Below are positions 26,809 through 35,517 of a stretch of DNA of 64,000 bases, in pieces. The DNA comes from Litorimonas haliclonae (GTDB lineage: Bacteria > Pseudomonadota > Alphaproteobacteria > Caulobacterales > Maricaulaceae). The position numbers were made by a program, and so were the translations under genes. The notes under the pieces are model-generated. The model searched no databases. It had not been told where the DNA came from and worked only from the letters and a program-made list of their open reading frames with translations. The stretch covers positions 1-64,000 of the forward strand of contig NZ_CBCSCO010000004.1 of assembly GCF_965138505.1 (NCBI RefSeq), written 5' to 3'. The stretch's first letter is position 1; each line of letters starts with the position of its first letter.

Positions 26809-28014
26809 ATGACATTCAAACAATACACACTTTTAGGCCTATCGGCTCTGACATTGGCAGCCTGCCAAACAACGACTTCGGCGCCAGAAATGAGCGTTGC
26901 GGAGGTTCATGACGCGGCTCTCACTCTTGATACGCATATCGATATCCCTCTGACTTATATGAGCGAAATTGACCCTGGGCTGGCAACAGACCTTCAAGTC
27001 GACCTTCCCAAACTTGTTTCCGGAAAGCTCGATAGCGGGTTTTGGATTGTTTACACGCCGCAAGGCGACCTGACGGCTGAAGGCTATGCCGAGGGCCTCG
27101 AGATTGCGGAAACCCGCGTCAAAGCGATCACGCAGATGTCTCAAGCCTATCCAGAGAGTATAGAGATGGCCAGAACGGCAGAGGATGTACGCCGCATTGT
27201 TGGCGACGGAAAACATGCTGTTTTGATCGGAATGGAAAATGCTTATCCGTTAGGGGAGAGCGTGGAGTCCATACCTCTTTGGGCGGAACGGGGGGTTCGA
27301 TATGTGGGCCTGACTCACTTCGGCCACAACCAGTTCGGAGACAGTTCCAACCCTAACCCTGAGCGCGATACAGGCCCGAAATGGAATGGGCTTTCACCGC
27401 TCGGTGAAGATTTGGTTCGGGCTTTGAATGAGAACGGGATCATGGTTGATGTCAGCCACACCGGCAAAGCCACAATGATGCAGGCCGCGGATCTATCCAC
27501 CACCCCGATTATTGCGTCTCATTCGGGCGTAAAAGCCATTGCGGATACAGAACGTAATCTCGACGATGAACAGCTTCGGAAAATTCGCGACGTAAATGGC
27601 GTGGCTCAGATGGTGGCCTTGGGAAGCTATGTGAAACTCCCGACACCAGAGCAGAAAGCGGCACGGGACGCCCTGGATGCAGAGTTCGGCGATCGCAGTG
27701 CTTGGGACCAAGCTAAGCGTGACGTGTATAGCGAGAGACGCGCCGAAATAACGGCAATGTCTCCAGAGGCAAATGTATCCAATTTTGTCGATCACATTGA
27801 CCACGCCGTCAGTGTGGCCGGTATCGACCATGTCGGAATCGCGTCAGACTTTGACGGCGGCGGCGGTATTATTGGCTGGAAAGATGCGTCGGAAACAGAA
27901 AATGTAACGGCTGAACTGATCCGCCGGGGGTACTCTACCGAAGAGATCGGCAAAATCTGGGGTGGTAATCTCTTGCGGGTTCTTGAAGCCGTCGAAGCCG
28001 AAGCGGCAAATTAG
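26809..28014 (+). CDS. Membrane dipeptidase lipoprotein (peptidase family M19)
   Basis: 401 aa. A signal peptide ends at the lipobox LAAC with Cys19. The M19 zinc site begins with HID in LTLDTHIDIPLTYM and continues with GMENAYPLGESVES, the HSGVKAIADTERN segment and the SDFDGGGGI motif near the C-terminus. Family members hydrolyse dipeptides, including some with D-residues, at a two-zinc centre. As a lipoprotein it probably acts in the periplasm, perhaps in peptide scavenging or wall turnover. It converges on the antiporter gene with only 8 bases between. Confidence 0.9.
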   Translation: MTFKQYTLLGLSALTLAACQTTTSAPEMSVAEVHDAALTLDTHIDIPLTYMSEIDPGLATDLQVDLPKLVSGKLDSGFWIVYTPQGDLTAEGYAEGLEIAETRVKAITQMSQAYPESIEMARTAEDVRRIVGDGKHAVLIGMENAYPLGESVESIPLWAERGVRYVGLTHFGHNQFGDSSNPNPERDTGPKWNGLSPLGEDLVRALNENGIMVDVSHTGKATMMQAADLSTTPIIASHSGVKAIADTERNLDDEQLRKIRDVNGVAQMVALGSYVKLPTPEQKAARDALDAEFGDRSAWDQAKRDVYSERRAEITAMSPEANVSNFVDHIDHAVSVAGIDHVGIASDFDGGGGIIGWKDASETENVTAELIRRGYSTEEIGKIWGGNLLRVLEAVEAEAAN

Positions 28015-28022
28015 GTCGAACC

Positions 28023-28958
28023 TCAGGTAGTGGCTCGCATCACGAGCCATACCAAGTAAGCAATATAGGCGGCCGTCATCAGGCCGCCTTCCCAACGTGA
28101 AATTCGCTCGCGCGTCGCAGCGAAAACAAACATGGCGAATGTGGCGCCGACAAGAACGATACCGTCCCAAATTGAAAACCCTGCTAGATCATTCAATGGG
28201 AAGACCAAGCCTGTAATTCCTAAGACGGCGAAGACGTTAAAAATATTCGATCCAATAATATTACCGAAAGCGATGGCATTTTCTTTTTTGAAGCTTGCCA
28301 TGATGGAGGCAAAAAGTTCCGGCGCAGATGTGCCGACGCCGACAATCGTAATTCCGATTATAGCTTCCGGCACGTTGAAGAAAGTCGCAATACCGGTTGC
28401 GCCTTTGATTAAAATCTCTGCGCCAGCGACAAGTAGAGCAATTCCAAAAATACTCATAATAAGAGCGGTGGGCATCGAGAGTGAAATGATCGACACTTCG
28501 CTTTCGAACCCGCCTTTATCCGAGCGAAAAAGTTGCACCATATAAGTAACAAAAATGGCCAATAAAACGCCAGCGGCCCAAACGGGAAGGGCGCCAAAAT
28601 AAATAATGAGCAGGCAGATGAGTGACGCCAGCATCACGAAAAAGAAATCGAGGCCTAGGCGCCCTCTCGGGGCTGCCATGGGATAGATTAGCGAACACAC
28701 GCCCAGTATTAAAAGCAAGTTGACCGTATCCGAGCCGACAACATTGCCAAGGGCTATGGCGTCTTCGCCGCTTGCGGCGGCGCCAAAGCTGGCCACAAAT
28801 TCCGGCATGGATGTTCCAAACCCAACAAAAGTCGCGCCAATCAGGGCTTTGGAAAGTCCCATACGGTTTGCAATGACGACAGAGCCTCGGACAAGGCACT
28901 CACCGCCGCCCATCAACAGGCCGAAGCCGACCAAGACAAAAACAATACTTAAAAACAT
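28023..28958 (-). CDS. Calcium/sodium antiporter-like protein (CaCA family)
   Basis: 311 aa, about ten membrane spans in two inverted halves. The first alpha repeat is VGFGTSMPEFVAS followed by LGNVVGSDTVN. The second is VGVGTSAPELFAS followed by FGNIIGSNIFN. Both ion-binding glutamates are present. In the first repeat the usual GSN is GSD, which could alter ion selectivity. Closest to the YrbG-type bacterial exchangers. It is the last gene of an operon after the M16 protease and DUF4349 genes (3-base gap to the latter). Confidence 0.88.
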   Translation of the reverse strand: MFLSIVFVLVGFGLLMGGGECLVRGSVVIANRMGLSKALIGATFVGFGTSMPEFVASFGAAASGEDAIALGNVVGSDTVNLLLILGVCSLIYPMAAPRGRLGLDFFFVMLASLICLLIIYFGALPVWAAGVLLAIFVTYMVQLFRSDKGGFESEVSIISLSMPTALIMSIFGIALLVAGAEILIKGATGIATFFNVPEAIIGITIVGVGTSAPELFASIMASFKKENAIAFGNIIGSNIFNVFAVLGITGLVFPLNDLAGFSIWDGIVLVGATFAMFVFAATRERISRWEGGLMTAAYIAYLVWLVMRATT

Positions 28959-28961
28959 AAA

Positions 28962-29843
28962 TTAGACAGATTTCTTTTTTCGGCGACGCCAAATCCAACG
29001 CAGTAAAAAGAGTCCGGGTAGGATTACGAAAATTACCCACGGGAGTATGAACGCCAAAAAGCGAATGACGCCCGCTAATCCTTGGGAAAGCTCACCAAAA
29101 AAGCTTTTCAACGCGGCGGCGATAGGGGCAAAAGCGCTCCGGCTTACGGCGACGCTTTGCGACCGGTAATTAATGTCCACCTGAGACATGGTCACGCGTT
29201 GCCGCAAAACGGCAAGCGTCGTCGTGGCGCTCTCTATCTCGCTTTGAACGCGGGCGAGTTCCCGTTCAAGTGCCAGAAGGTCGGGAAGTTCGGCGTCACG
29301 TGTGGCGAGCAGTCCTTGGAGGCGGTCCCGCAAAGTTGTCTGCGCCTTTAGCCGCGCATCCGTATCCAAAATCGAACGGGTCAGATCCTCAGCTGAAACT
29401 GAATTAGACGTCATGCGCCCATCCTGCTCGGACACAGAAGTCTGTATTTGCCCTATGAAGGTCTCAAGCCAAGCGGGTTCAGCGCGAAGGCTTAGATTAG
29501 CGCTGACATAATCGTTATTAGTGTCATTGGTTGATGAAGACAGGAGCTGGCATTTGCCCGGTCCTGCATCCTGACAAATCTTTGCGTGGGATTTCGCCGT
29601 TGCCGCCACAGATTTTGCGGGCAAGTCGAAACCGTAATTATACCGATAAGCGAGATAAGATTGAGACGTCGGATTATTTGACGCAGTCGGCGCAGGCTCC
29701 GAGGCCGCCTTGCTATAGGCCATATCGCTTTCCATGGCGACTGGCGGCGGGGCAGCAGATCTACTGCCATGGAAGGAATCGCTGCTGCTTTCATTGCAGC
29801 CAGCCAATAGTAAAAGGCTGAATGGCAAAAGCAGTAAGCGCAT
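28962..29843 (-). CDS. DUF4349 lipoprotein with C-terminal membrane anchor
   Basis: 293 aa. The lipobox LLAGC puts the lipidated cysteine at residue 16. A Ser/Pro-rich linker is followed by a beta domain, a coiled-coil stretch (LLALERELARVQSEIESATT), then one hydrophobic segment (FLAFILPWVIFVILPGLFLL) and a basic tail RWIWRRRKKK. This order is that of DUF4349 proteins. No function is known. The ATG abuts the TAA of the M16 protease gene directly, so the two are translationally linked. Confidence 0.83.
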   Translation of the reverse strand: MRLLLLPFSLLLLAGCNESSSDSFHGSRSAAPPPVAMESDMAYSKAASEPAPTASNNPTSQSYLAYRYNYGFDLPAKSVAATAKSHAKICQDAGPGKCQLLSSSTNDTNNDYVSANLSLRAEPAWLETFIGQIQTSVSEQDGRMTSNSVSAEDLTRSILDTDARLKAQTTLRDRLQGLLATRDAELPDLLALERELARVQSEIESATTTLAVLRQRVTMSQVDINYRSQSVAVSRSAFAPIAAALKSFFGELSQGLAGVIRFLAFILPWVIFVILPGLFLLRWIWRRRKKKSV

Positions 29844-32720
29844 TTATTCAGTCTCGCCGTTCAGTAGAACGGCGTCGCCGAATCCAAGGTCATTTAATCG
29901 CTCAGCTTGCGAGGACGCATCTCCAACCACGACGACCCGCATAGCGTCAGGGCGGATATAGTCGCTCATTAAGGCTTTGGCGTCAGTTAGCGGCATAGCT
30001 TTAACACGTTCCATATTCTGAGCGTTGATGTCATCTGGCAGGCCGTTCCGGCTGATCTCTTGTACTAGACGCAATTTGTCGCCAAGCGTTTCATTCTTTA
30101 GAGCCTGACCACGAAGGAGAGCATCTTTTGTCTCCGACAGTTCTTCACTTTCCATACCTTCGGCATGGTCTTTGAGGATGTCGCGGATAAGCTCTAGACT
30201 TTCTTTGGTCGCATTTGTTCGGACGGAAGTTTGTACGCCGAAGGTTCCGTCAGTCGCATTGCCGTTTGCGTAGGAGCGGATGCCATAAGTATAGCCTTTA
30301 TCTACCCGTAGGGTTGTATTCAGCTTTGATGTATAAATGCCGCCGAGAGGGAAGTTTAAAGCCTCAAGCTTGGCATAATCCGGATCCGTTACTGGTAGGG
30401 CCGGACGTTCCATCCGGATGACAGATTGTTTTGCCTCTGGAATATTATAAAAATAAACTGTCGTCTCATCGACGGGTTTCAGTTTTGGCAGAGGCTTTGG
30501 CTCGGCGGAGACTTCAACAGGGTCTGCGATATTCCCAAACAGCGTCTCAGCCTGGCCGGCTTCGAAATCCCCAACGATATTTAACTTCGCGGTTGAAACG
30601 TCATAATATTTCGAATGAAATACCTTCACAGCGTCAAGCGTAATAGCGCGAACCTGATCTTCTGACCCCGATCCTGCCGTCGCCAAAGGCGTTTCTTCGG
30701 CATAGGCCAGTTTATCAGATTCTCGAAGGGCCACAAAATTGGGATTGGCCAGAGACGCGACGGCGTTTTGAGCGTAATTCTCGCGGAGGGTTTCGAACTC
30801 CGTTTCATCAAAGGCGGGCGCGTTGATGATATTGGACAAAAGCGCGACTGTTTCTGGTAGGTTACGAGCCAAGGTCTTGCCACTAATCGTTGTAAATTGA
30901 TCTCCTGTTGAAACGGAGAACTCTGAGCCAAGTTCCCCGAGAGCCTCTTCGAACGCGGCTGTATCGTAATCACCAGCGCCTTTAAGGAGCATATCCCCGG
31001 TAAAGGCCGCAAGACCCGGCGTGCTGAGCGGCGCGCGGTTTTTACCGGCGTCAAAATCAAGAGAAAACTCAATAAGCGGAACTTCGTCGGACTGAATGCC
31101 GAACATTGTCAGACCGTTTTCACCGTCCGCGTGCCAGATTTGTGGCGACGGTAGGGTGTAGCTATCTCCGAAAGGCGGTTCGACCGTGCGGTCAAAGGAA
31201 GACGGGGAGGGCTCGAATATGCGAGCGTCAGGATCGTATGCGACGTCCTTTTCAGCGCCTTGAACGACAACCTCTTCAACTACTTCCGCTTTTTGTGCGC
31301 CTTCGAGAGCCAGATCCAATTGTCCCATCGGTACAAAGCTCGTTGCGACATAGGGTTGGTCTTTGATGTAGCGGTTATAAACATCCATGACGTCTTCGGC
31401 AGAGACTTCGCGAAGACGTTCGACGTCTGTGGTGAAAAAGCCGGGGTCGCCTTTGAATACGTTATACTCACCAAGAGCAATGGCTTTGCCGAGAGCGCTT
31501 TGAACTTCGTCATATACGGCGACTTCGGCTTCGGTCTTGATACGCTGCAGCGCTTTTTCAGGGATACCGTTTTCTTCGAAACGGGCAAAGGCCGATTGGA
31601 TTGCCGGGAGGAGATCGTCTGTATCTTCTCCGGCTTTGGGTGAGATAAAGATATATAACTCCCCAGCTATTTCTTTTGTGTAATTGAACCCTCCCACGCC
31701 AGTCGTCAGTTGCTCTTCGTCAATAAGAACTTCGTTCATTGGCGCCTGTTTCCCTTCGGTCAGGTAATCCAGAAGGATATTCAGAGCGTAGGAATCGGGA
31801 TGGTATTCGGGTACAGCAGGCCAAGCCATGGTAAGTTGTGGTACCGTGGCGAAATTATCTTCGTGGAAGAAGATTTTAGTCTCTTCCAATTTAACCGGCT
31901 GGGCCGTGATTTTTGGTGTCGGGTCACCGGCCGGAATTTCTCCGAAATACTTTTTCACGAGAGATTGGGCTTCATCCATGTCAAAGTCACCCGCAATCGT
32001 GACGGTTACATTGTCCGGTTTATACCATTTCGCGAAAAATTCTTTGGTATCTTCCAAGGTCGCGTTTTCGAGATCTTCTAATGATCCGATGACTTGGTGG
32101 TTATAGGGGTGGCCTTCGGGATAAATTGCTTTGCCAATGACATACAGATTATGCCCATAAGGTTGGTTGTCTACGCGTTGTCGTTTCTCGTTCTTTACGA
32201 CTTGTTTTTCACGGTCAATAACGTTCTGGTTGACCGTATTAATGAACCATCCGAGCTTGTCAGCTTCGGCCCAGATAATTTTCTCTAGTCCATCCTTGGG
32301 GACAGCTTGAAAATATTGGGTCATGTCGTTGGTGGTAAATCCGTTCGTACCTTCGCCGCCAATGCGTGTGTTCATTTCATCCAAGCCGCCATAGCCCAGA
32401 TTTTCAGAATCAAGGAAAAGCAAGTGTTCGAACAAATGGGCAAACCCGGTTTTTCCGGGAACTTCGCGTCCTGATCCGACATGGGCGGCCAGGTCAATTG
32501 CAACGACCGGATCTGATCTATCGACATGGAAAATAACGTCCAGACCATTTTCCAGTGTTATCTTCTCATACTCTAAGGTCGGAAGAGCACCGGTCTTTGT
32601 ATTGCTCGCCGTTTCAGTTTCAGGAGGGGTTGCCTGTGCTTGGGCCGTCTCGGCCGCATTACAGGCGATGAGCGCCAAAGGTGCTATCAAAATGGCAGCA
32701 TTTTTAAAACAAAGTGTCAC
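29844..32720 (-). CDS. M16-family zinc metalloprotease, two-domain lipoprotein
   Basis: 958 aa. It starts at a GTG (32720) and carries a signal peptide with lipobox LIAC (Cys20). The inverted zinc motif HLFEH is at residues 95-99. A second, inactive M16 half follows with the usual C-terminal landmarks (for example GGIYTSKLNTTLRVDKGYTY). The tandem active/inactive arrangement within one chain is typical of pitrilysin-like periplasmic zinc proteases in Alphaproteobacteria. It probably degrades peptides at the outer membrane or in the periplasm. It is the first gene of an operon with DUF4349 and the antiporter. Confidence 0.93.
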   Translation of the reverse strand: MTLCFKNAAILIAPLALIACNAAETAQAQATPPETETASNTKTGALPTLEYEKITLENGLDVIFHVDRSDPVVAIDLAAHVGSGREVPGKTGFAHLFEHLLFLDSENLGYGGLDEMNTRIGGEGTNGFTTNDMTQYFQAVPKDGLEKIIWAEADKLGWFINTVNQNVIDREKQVVKNEKRQRVDNQPYGHNLYVIGKAIYPEGHPYNHQVIGSLEDLENATLEDTKEFFAKWYKPDNVTVTIAGDFDMDEAQSLVKKYFGEIPAGDPTPKITAQPVKLEETKIFFHEDNFATVPQLTMAWPAVPEYHPDSYALNILLDYLTEGKQAPMNEVLIDEEQLTTGVGGFNYTKEIAGELYIFISPKAGEDTDDLLPAIQSAFARFEENGIPEKALQRIKTEAEVAVYDEVQSALGKAIALGEYNVFKGDPGFFTTDVERLREVSAEDVMDVYNRYIKDQPYVATSFVPMGQLDLALEGAQKAEVVEEVVVQGAEKDVAYDPDARIFEPSPSSFDRTVEPPFGDSYTLPSPQIWHADGENGLTMFGIQSDEVPLIEFSLDFDAGKNRAPLSTPGLAAFTGDMLLKGAGDYDTAAFEEALGELGSEFSVSTGDQFTTISGKTLARNLPETVALLSNIINAPAFDETEFETLRENYAQNAVASLANPNFVALRESDKLAYAEETPLATAGSGSEDQVRAITLDAVKVFHSKYYDVSTAKLNIVGDFEAGQAETLFGNIADPVEVSAEPKPLPKLKPVDETTVYFYNIPEAKQSVIRMERPALPVTDPDYAKLEALNFPLGGIYTSKLNTTLRVDKGYTYGIRSYANGNATDGTFGVQTSVRTNATKESLELIRDILKDHAEGMESEELSETKDALLRGQALKNETLGDKLRLVQEISRNGLPDDINAQNMERVKAMPLTDAKALMSDYIRPDAMRVVVVGDASSQAERLNDLGFGDAVLLNGETE

Positions 32721-32828
32721 GGCAGAATTTCCCCAAAAACGAAACGTTGAGGTTAATTACGCCAAGGCACTATGAATGTCGATAACTAAGGCTGGGGGCG
32801 CGCCGTCTTAACAGGGTTCGGCGCTGCA

Positions 32829-33323
32829 TTAGTCGTCAAAACGTCCCGTCTCTGTGTTTTTATGCAGAGTTTGCGCCTCAAAAACCTGACCATTCATAAT
32901 GCCGTAAACTCCAGCGGGGAGGGTTTGTACGGCGATCATGGCTCCGCCCAAATTAAAGCCGGCATCCGAACGGCCGAGAGATTGCGGCCGCATGGCTCCG
33001 GTCAGGATAACGGTCTTATTTTCCACTTTTCCATCCAGATATTGGGCGCTGAGTTCCATTGTACCGGTTCCATGAGTGATAATAATATGGTCTTCCGGCG
33101 CGTTTATGACGGCTTGATATATTTCCTCGCGGTGGTCGTCAGTCATGTCGAGGCTGTCAATTTGAAACAAAACCTCCTGACGAACAGCCCGACTTCTGCC
33201 CTGCCGCAGGATTGCAGACACTCTAGACTTCCTCTTGGGGTCAAAGATAAGCCCCTCTGTCTTGGTATCATGGACTTTGTCCAATGTACCCCCGGTAATG
33301 AATATCGCAATATTATCAGTCAT
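32829..33323 (-). CDS. Single-domain asparaginase-like protein
   Basis: 164 aa. It matches only the N-terminal half of type I/II L-asparaginases, with the nucleophile threonine in FITGGTLDK (residues 8-16) and the second active-site motif ITHGTGTM. Normal enzymes have about 330 residues and a second domain that completes the active site in the dimer. No remnant of that domain is visible downstream, and the coding sequence ends cleanly, so this looks like a natural short family member rather than a pseudogene. Activity is uncertain. It diverges from panD across 147 bases. Confidence 0.8.
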   Translation of the reverse strand: MTDNIAIFITGGTLDKVHDTKTEGLIFDPKRKSRVSAILRQGRSRAVRQEVLFQIDSLDMTDDHREEIYQAVINAPEDHIIITHGTGTMELSAQYLDGKVENKTVILTGAMRPQSLGRSDAGFNLGGAMIAVQTLPAGVYGIMNGQVFEAQTLHKNTETGRFDD

Positions 33324-33470
33324 GAGCGGTCTCTAGTCCAATTTTCTCAAAACCCCAAGGAGAAGACGGAGTGTGCCTGAAACACAGAACAGCCCTGCAT
33401 TTTTGTGCCTTCACCTTTTGTAATGACCCTGCCATGCCTATATAGGGCGTGAAGACGAAAGGAGAGCAAT

Positions 33471-33833
33471 ATGCTTCTGACTATGATGAAAGGTAAAATT
33501 CACCGGGCCACGGTGACACAAGCCGATCTACATTATGAGGGGTCGATCTCAATTGATCAGGACCTTTTGGAGCGCTCCGGTATCTTGCCGAACGAGCAAG
33601 TAGATATTCTCAACATCACAAATGGCGAGCGATTTACGACCTATGCGATTACTGCGCCTCGCGGTTCAAAGACATTTGGCCTTAACGGCGCCGCGGCGCG
33701 GCGCGTTCAGATCGGAGACAAGATTATCATTATCTCCTATTGTCAGATGGAAGCCGAAAAAGCCCGTAATTACGCCCCAGATGTCGTTCTCCTCGATGAG
33801 AACAATGATGTAATTATCCCGCCTGTTCATTAA
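33471..33833 (+). CDS. panD: Aspartate 1-decarboxylase
   Basis: 120 aa. The self-cleavage site is Gly24-Ser25 within DLHYEGSISID; Ser25 becomes the pyruvoyl cofactor. Tyr58-region residues (RFTTYAI) and the NGAAARRVQIGD segment are conserved. The enzyme makes beta-alanine for pantothenate and coenzyme A. GAAAGGAGAG precedes the ATG. It is a single-gene unit closed by a terminator. No other pantothenate genes are in the window. Confidence 0.97.
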   Translation: MLLTMMKGKIHRATVTQADLHYEGSISIDQDLLERSGILPNEQVDILNITNGERFTTYAITAPRGSKTFGLNGAAARRVQIGDKIIIISYCQMEAEKARNYAPDVVLLDENNDVIIPPVH

Positions 33834-33876
33834 GGCGGGACATCAGACAGTTCTGATTTCAACTAAAATAAAATGT

Positions 33877-33903
33877 AACGGGGCTTGAGGCCCCGTTTTT
33901 TTA
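33877..33903 (+). terminator. Rho-independent terminator after panD
   Basis: An AACGGGG-type arm (from 33877) pairs with CCCCGTT around a short TTGA-containing loop and runs into seven T residues. It starts 43 bases past the panD stop and touches the end of the convergent SIMPL gene. Confidence 0.92.
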
Positions 33904-34626
33904 TTGTTCAATCGCGTAGCTAAGGTTGACCGTGACCTCGAGGGATTGCTCACCACTTGCAATTGGCGTCGGTGCGCTTTCCATAGAATCACTTCGGAAA
34001 CCCGCCTGCATCATCATCGGCCGGGGCTGCCCACTGCTGTTAGCTTCGCTCATATTCAATAACTTGCCGAGTTTTACGCCTGCGGCGTCTGCCATTGTTT
34101 CGGCTTTTAATTTTGCTGCACTAATAGCTTTAGCACGAGCTTCGTTCATGGCGTTATCTGGATTGTCGATTGAGAAATTAATGCCGCCAATATTATTCAC
34201 ACCTGCTTTAACAAGGGCGTCCAGCATTGCGCCCACGGATTGTAAATCCTCACTCTTTGCAGTAACGGTATTTCGCGCTTCGTAACCGTCAATTGTTGGT
34301 GTTTGGCGGTCTTGGTAATTGTATCGGGGTTGTAGAGAAAGCTGGCTCGTCTGAATGTTGCTTTCAGGAATTCCAGCGGCTTTTAATTCCTCGAAAACGG
34401 AATTCATCTTCGTCGCATTGGCAATCATAGCTTGCTGTGCAGTTTTCCCTTCAGTCACAACACCTGCGCTTACAGTTGCGCGATCGGGCGCGGCAGAAAC
34501 TTTTCCGGTTGCACTAACATCTAGGCTGGAGGTTCGAGTTTCAGCCGGGCTGATATGAGGCGCCGAGGCGGGAGCGCAGGCGGCAAGTCCTAAAACGACG
34601 AGTGAGGTGAGGGCAATTAAACGCAT
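33901..34626 (-). CDS. SIMPL-domain (DUF541) lipoprotein
   Basis: 241 aa. A signal peptide with lipobox LAAC (Cys17) leads to the SIMPL domain: VSATGKVSAAPDRATVSAGV at its start, the LQPRYNYQDRQTPTIDGYEA segment and an ARAKAISAAKLKAETMADAA helix. SIMPL proteins are periplasmic or outer-membrane proteins, some oligomeric, implicated in envelope or oxidative stress tolerance; the precise role is unknown. A single-gene unit that converges on panD. Confidence 0.88.
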   Translation of the reverse strand: MRLIALTSLVVLGLAACAPASAPHISPAETRTSSLDVSATGKVSAAPDRATVSAGVVTEGKTAQQAMIANATKMNSVFEELKAAGIPESNIQTSQLSLQPRYNYQDRQTPTIDGYEARNTVTAKSEDLQSVGAMLDALVKAGVNNIGGINFSIDNPDNAMNEARAKAISAAKLKAETMADAAGVKLGKLLNMSEANSSGQPRPMMMQAGFRSDSMESAPTPIASGEQSLEVTVNLSYAIEQ

Positions 34627-34800
34627 AAAATCTCCTATATTTTCGACTATTATGTCCCGCCCTCATGGCAAATCAATGCCGAAATACTGTCAGGATTAAA
34701 TGTGAGCGATTGTTAATGAGAACAATATTTATTGTTTTTCAATAAGAAATTGACTTGCTGACCGCGAAGTATTATCGAATAACAATAAAAGGAGATTGTT

Positions 34801-35517
34801 ATGACCCACTTAGAAACTAAGAAACAAATTAAAATTGCTTTTGCATCTATAATCGTTGTTGCCGGTGCCATGGGAACAACGTTTAGCGCTCAAGCCCACC
34901 CCGATCACGATGAAAACTCTGACAGCAAAACCCGCGTCGAGCAGAGCTATGACTATCAAGACTTTGATAAAATTTCCGTGGTTGGAGTTTTTAATATGGA
35001 TGTGGAGGTCGGGGGTTCAAATTTCTCAATCAAGACCTCCGGGGAAGAGCGCTATATGTCTCATCTCAATGTTTATGTTGATGATGGAACCTTGTATTTG
35101 GATAATGACGAAGATGAGAAGAAGCGGTCCTGGAGGGGTAAAAAAAATAAGGGAATCGACATTACGATCACGCTGCCGTCTCTGAATGGACTTGAGGTTA
35201 CAGGGATCGGCAACGGCGAAATTTACGGAATTGATAGCAATGAATTTGAGGTCGAATTCGCCGGATTAGGCGCAATGGAGCTTTCTGGCCGCTGCGGCAA
35301 ACTCGACGTCGACTATGCCGGGATGGGCGACATGGACGCCAGGGGACTGGAGTGCGAAGATGTAACGATTGATATGTCTGGAATGGGGTCGGCAAGTGTT
35401 TATGCGTCGGAAAGCGTGGACGCCGATATGTCCGGTATGGGCAGTATTGATGTTTACGGAAAACCCAAAAAAGTGAAAAAAGACAAAGGCTTTATGTCCT
35501 CTGTCGATATTCACTAA
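34801..35517 (+). CDS. DUF2807 (head GIN domain) secreted beta-repeat protein
   Basis: 238 aa. The signal peptide is cleaved after AQA near residue 32, then a His/Asp-rich linker (HPDHDENSD). The rest is a beta-solenoid-like DUF2807 domain. Its second half contains five related decapeptides at about 19-residue spacing: TGIGNGEIYG (134), AGLGAMELSG (154), AGMGDMDARG (173), SGMGSASVYA (193) and SGMGSIDVYG (211). The C-terminus is lysine-rich. AGGAG lies 6 bases before the ATG. Family role unknown; an exported or cell-surface protein is inferred. Confidence 0.83.
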   Translation: MTHLETKKQIKIAFASIIVVAGAMGTTFSAQAHPDHDENSDSKTRVEQSYDYQDFDKISVVGVFNMDVEVGGSNFSIKTSGEERYMSHLNVYVDDGTLYLDNDEDEKKRSWRGKKNKGIDITITLPSLNGLEVTGIGNGEIYGIDSNEFEVEFAGLGAMELSGRCGKLDVDYAGMGDMDARGLECEDVTIDMSGMGSASVYASESVDADMSGMGSIDVYGKPKKVKKDKGFMSSVDIH

